Positions 6,462-7,399 of a stretch of DNA of 7,399 bases are shown here, piece after piece (the first letter of the stretch is position 1; every line of letters starts with the position of its first letter). Location of the stretch: contig CAJXDJ010000039.1 in NCBI GenBank assembly GCA_913052045.1, forward strand, positions 1-7,399, written 5' to 3'. Source of the DNA: an uncultured Dehalococcoidia bacterium. GTDB taxonomy: Bacteria; Chloroflexota; Dehalococcoidia; Lucifugimonadales; GCA-2712585. Both the position numbers and the translations under genes were made by a program. Under the pieces are notes generated by a model. It had not been told where the DNA came from. It made no database searches and saw only the letters and a program-made list of their open reading frames with translations.

Positions 6462-6826
6462 TAGACCGGTTCCTCAAAACTGTGGGATCGATCATGTGCA
6501 ATAGTAAGACCTGCTCTTGTTAATAGTCGGCTAGCCGAAGACATCAATTGATAATAACTTGCCATTACCCTTCTCTTTCTCAAAACAAAAACGATATCCC
6601 ACCCAGGTTTAACATCTAGATCCTTCAAAATCTCTCTTATTCGACGCTTTAACGTATTGCGTACAACAGCATTACCTACCTTCCGAGAGGCAACCAGCCC
6701 ATAGTGTGACTGTTCGCCATAGTTGGGCGAGACTTTAAGCACCAGAAAACTATCCGCCCAAACTTGCCTGGTATCAAAAATTTCTGCAAACCGCTTGCTA
6801 TCTTTTAGCCGGTTTTGTTTCCGCAT
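6461..6826 (-). CDS. rnpA: Ribonuclease P protein component (RnpA)
   Basis: RnpA is the protein subunit of RNase P. It binds the catalytic RNA (rnpB, not in this window) and helps cleave the 5' leader from pre-tRNAs. The 121 residues are typical in length. Seen: N-terminal NRLKDSKRFAEIF (5-17); VSPNYGEQSHYGLVASRKVGNAVVRN, in which SRKVGNAVVRN corresponds to the family's S/K-KVGNAVxRN; and the RNR-box equivalent RNTLKRRIRE (56-65). The conserved GWDIVFVLRKR follows. The start is ATG at 6826, 15 nt after the rpmH stop, with only a weak ribosome binding site (TGAG), so expression probably relies on readthrough from rpmH. Gene order rpmH-rnpA-yidD-yidC is the widely conserved one. Confidence 0.96.
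   Translation of the reverse strand: MRKQNRLKDSKRFAEIFDTRQVWADSFLVLKVSPNYGEQSHYGLVASRKVGNAVVRNTLKRRIREILKDLDVKPGWDIVFVLRKRRVMASYYQLMSSASRLLTRAGLTIAHDRSHSFEEPV
6470..6475 (-). promoter_or_regulatory. Shine-Dalgarno of yidD inside the end of rnpA
   Basis: GAGGAA on the minus strand, 8 nt before the yidD ATG and within the last codons of rnpA. With the TAATG junction it supports coupled translation. Confidence 0.65.
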
Positions 6827-6841
6827 ATGCTCAGTATTATT

Positions 6842-6979
6842 CTAAACAGTTAATCGTGTTCTACCCTTGAATCTACGGCGCTTAATAACAGCCTGACCTT
6901 GCCTAGTTCGCATCCTCAACTGGAAGCCATGAACTCTCTTTCTTCGTCTATTCTTGGGTTGATAGGTTCTCTTTGGCAC
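6842..6979 (-). CDS. rpmH: 50S ribosomal protein L34
   Basis: L34 is a small, very basic large-subunit protein. Seen: PKRTYQPKNRRRKRVHGFQLRMRTRQGQAVIKRRRFKGRTRLTV, which matches the whole family (normally 44-47 residues). The frame is open back to ATG at 7024, which would give 60 residues with an atypical acidic extension (AEEIKEE). That extension is rejected: a perfect sigma70 promoter spans 7007-7035, so transcription should start near 7000, downstream of that ATG. The best remaining start is GTG at 6979, giving a 45-residue protein beginning M-PKRTYQP, with GAGGAG at 6992-6997 (12-nt spacer, longer than usual). It is the first gene of the rnpA-yidC-khpB block. Identity is certain; the start is a strong inference. 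Confidence 0.93.
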   Translation of the reverse strand: MPKRTYQPKNRRRKRVHGFQLRMRTRQGQAVIKRRRFKGRTRLTV

Positions 6980-6986
6980 TTCTTCT

Positions 6987-7014
6987 TTGATCTCCTCGGC
7001 TTGAAGATTATAAT
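6987..7014 (+). promoter_or_regulatory. Candidate tlyA promoter sharing the palindromic -10 of rpmH
   Basis: On the plus strand TTGATC (6987-6992), a 16-nt spacer and TATAAT (7009-7014). This TATAAT overlaps the rpmH -10 because ATTATAAT (7007-7014) is a perfect palindrome. Initiation would be near 7021. The -35 matches only in TTGA, so strength is uncertain. Confidence 0.5.
6992..6997 (-). promoter_or_regulatory. Shine-Dalgarno for the GTG start of rpmH
   Basis: The minus strand reads GAGGAG, 12 nt before GTG at 6979 and only a few bases after the predicted transcription start near 7000. The spacer is long, so initiation may also use the purine-rich AAGAAGAA next to the start codon. Confidence 0.5.
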
Positions 7015-7030
7015 TAGTCCCCATTATAGT
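7001..7030 (+). promoter_or_regulatory. Second candidate tlyA promoter overlapping the rpmH promoter
   Basis: On the plus strand TTGAAG (7001-7006), an 18-nt spacer and TATAGT (7025-7030). Its -10 touches the rpmH -35 (7030-7035), so polymerase could not occupy both at once. Predicted start near 7037, just upstream of the AGGGGA ribosome binding site. Confidence 0.4.
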
Positions 7031-7035
7031 GTCAA
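7007..7035 (-). promoter_or_regulatory. Perfect consensus sigma70 promoter of the rpmH operon
   Basis: The minus strand has TTGACA (7030-7035), a 17-nt spacer (7013-7029) and TATAAT (7007-7012): both hexamers and the spacing are consensus. Initiation is expected at about 7000-7001, giving a leader of about 20 nt to the rpmH GTG. It should be a strong, constitutive, growth-linked promoter for rpmH-rnpA-yidD-lipoprotein-yidC-khpB. Confidence 0.85.
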
Positions 7036-7044
7036 TTTGAAATC

Positions 7045-7050
7045 AGGGGA
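7045..7050 (+). promoter_or_regulatory. Shine-Dalgarno-like AGGGGA upstream of tlyA
   Basis: AGGGGA, 6 nt before ATC at 7057, 15 nt before ATT at 7066 and 16 nt before TTG at 7067. The spacing favours ATC, a very rare start codon. Confidence 0.45.
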
Positions 7051-7056
7051 ATTCTA

Positions 7057-7399
7057 ATCAAACATATTGAAAAAAAACGACTTGATCATCTCATCATAGA
7101 CCTTGGGCTCGCAGAAACTCGAGGAAAAGCCCAAGCACTCATCATGGCTGGGAGAGTTTATGTAAATAACCAGAAAGCATACAAAGCCGGCCACCAAACT
7201 AGCTCTGACGTTAAAATTTGCATCAAGAAGAGATTGGACTACGTAAGCAGAGGAGGCACCAAGTTATTCCATGCACTAAAAACCTTCGGCATCTCTACGT
7301 CTGGCTTAACGGGCTTAGATGTCGGTGCGTCCACGGGTGGATTCACTGACTGCCTTATACAAAATAACGCGGCAAAGGTTTACGCGTTGGATGTTGGTC
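7057..7399 (+). CDS. tlyA: TlyA family rRNA 2'-O-methyltransferase (hemolysin A), 3' end outside window, start codon uncertain
   Basis: TlyA proteins have an N-terminal S4 RNA-binding domain and a C-terminal FtsJ-like SAM methyltransferase domain; the mycobacterial enzyme 2'-O-methylates 16S and 23S rRNA. Seen: the S4 domain KKRLDHLIIDLGLAETRGKAQALIMAGRVYVN from 7072, the linker DYVSRGGTKLFHAL, and the SAM motif I GLDVGASTGGFTDCL, continuing to VYALDVG at the window edge (about 115 codons seen). The in-frame stop before it is TAG at 7027-7029. No ATG, GTG, TTG or CTG occurs in frame until ATG at 7144, which would delete most of the S4 domain. ATC at 7057, 6 nt after AGGGGA (7045-7050), is used here; ATT at 7066 is another choice. 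One extra A in the A8 run (7070-7077) would put TTG at 7067 in frame (M-KKKRLD). Function is certain at family level. Confidence 0.85.
   Translation, partial: MKHIEKKRLDHLIIDLGLAETRGKAQALIMAGRVYVNNQKAYKAGHQTSSDVKICIKKRLDYVSRGGTKLFHALKTFGISTSGLTGLDVGASTGGFTDCLIQNNAAKVYALDVG

Noticed and set aside
6842..7024. 60-residue version of L34 starting at ATG 7024
   Set aside because: The ATG lies between the -35 and -10 of a perfect promoter, has no Shine-Dalgarno, and the extra residues are atypical for L34.
6980..7060. Replication origin near rpmH (DnaA boxes)
   Set aside because: The rpmH region is often near oriC, but no TTATCCACA-like boxes or dnaA/dnaN genes are present; the neighbour is tlyA.
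7144..7399. tlyA starting at ATG 7144
   Set aside because: It would remove most of the S4 domain that is clearly encoded from 7072 onward.
1..7399. CRISPR arrays, insertion sequences, tRNA or rRNA genes, phage or defence modules
   Set aside because: No repeat arrays, transposase motifs, tRNA-like cloverleaf sequences or unrecognised multi-gene module; nearly every base belongs to housekeeping genes.

Overview
This is a compact bacterial chromosome segment with no mobile elements, no RNA genes and no gap over 100 bases. The base composition looks moderate to AT-leaning by eye (not computed). The lineage is uncertain. A Bacillus-type Fe-S PurF, a short Oxa1/SpoIIIJ-type YidC, a KhpB (Jag) gene and a PQQ-repeat lipoprotein between yidD and yidC fit a Chloroflexota (Dehalococcoidia/SAR202-like) genome best. 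That placement is an inference from gene content, not a database match.

Eight genes lie on the minus strand and one on the plus strand. In order of transcription, the first minus-strand block (7024 down to 3533) is rpmH, rnpA, yidD, a PQQ/BamB-like lipoprotein gene, yidC and khpB (jag). This is the classical ribosomal protein L34 / RNase P / membrane-insertase cluster. It is tightly packed: rnpA and yidD share a base (TAATG), the lipoprotein gene and yidC meet as TTGA, and yidC and khpB overlap by 116 nt in different frames. The second block (3449 to 1) is a purine operon, purF, purM and purH, with purH running off the left edge. The enzymes catalyse steps 1, 5 and 9-10 of IMP synthesis. No purN lies between purM and purH. 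On the plus strand, tlyA (rRNA 2'-O-methyltransferase) diverges from rpmH and runs off the right edge.

The regulatory sequence is unusually readable. A perfect sigma70 promoter (TTGACA, 17 nt, TATAAT) lies at 7007-7035, inside what looks like an N-terminal extension of rpmH, so the real rpmH start is probably GTG at 6979. The -10 is part of a palindrome, ATTATAAT, that also reads as TATAAT toward tlyA. A second near-consensus promoter (TTGACC, 18 nt, TATAAT) ends six bases before the purF ATG, which predicts a leaderless purF mRNA and separates the two minus-strand blocks.

Start codons are often not ATG: TTG for purH, purM and yidC, and probably GTG for rpmH. tlyA has no ATG, GTG or TTG in frame before its S4 domain. 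It either uses ATC/ATT or is one base out at a run of eight A's. No wholly new system is evident. The points most worth checking are the yidC/khpB overlap with its arginine-rich tail, the tlyA start, the two promoter architectures and the lipoprotein of unknown role beside YidC.
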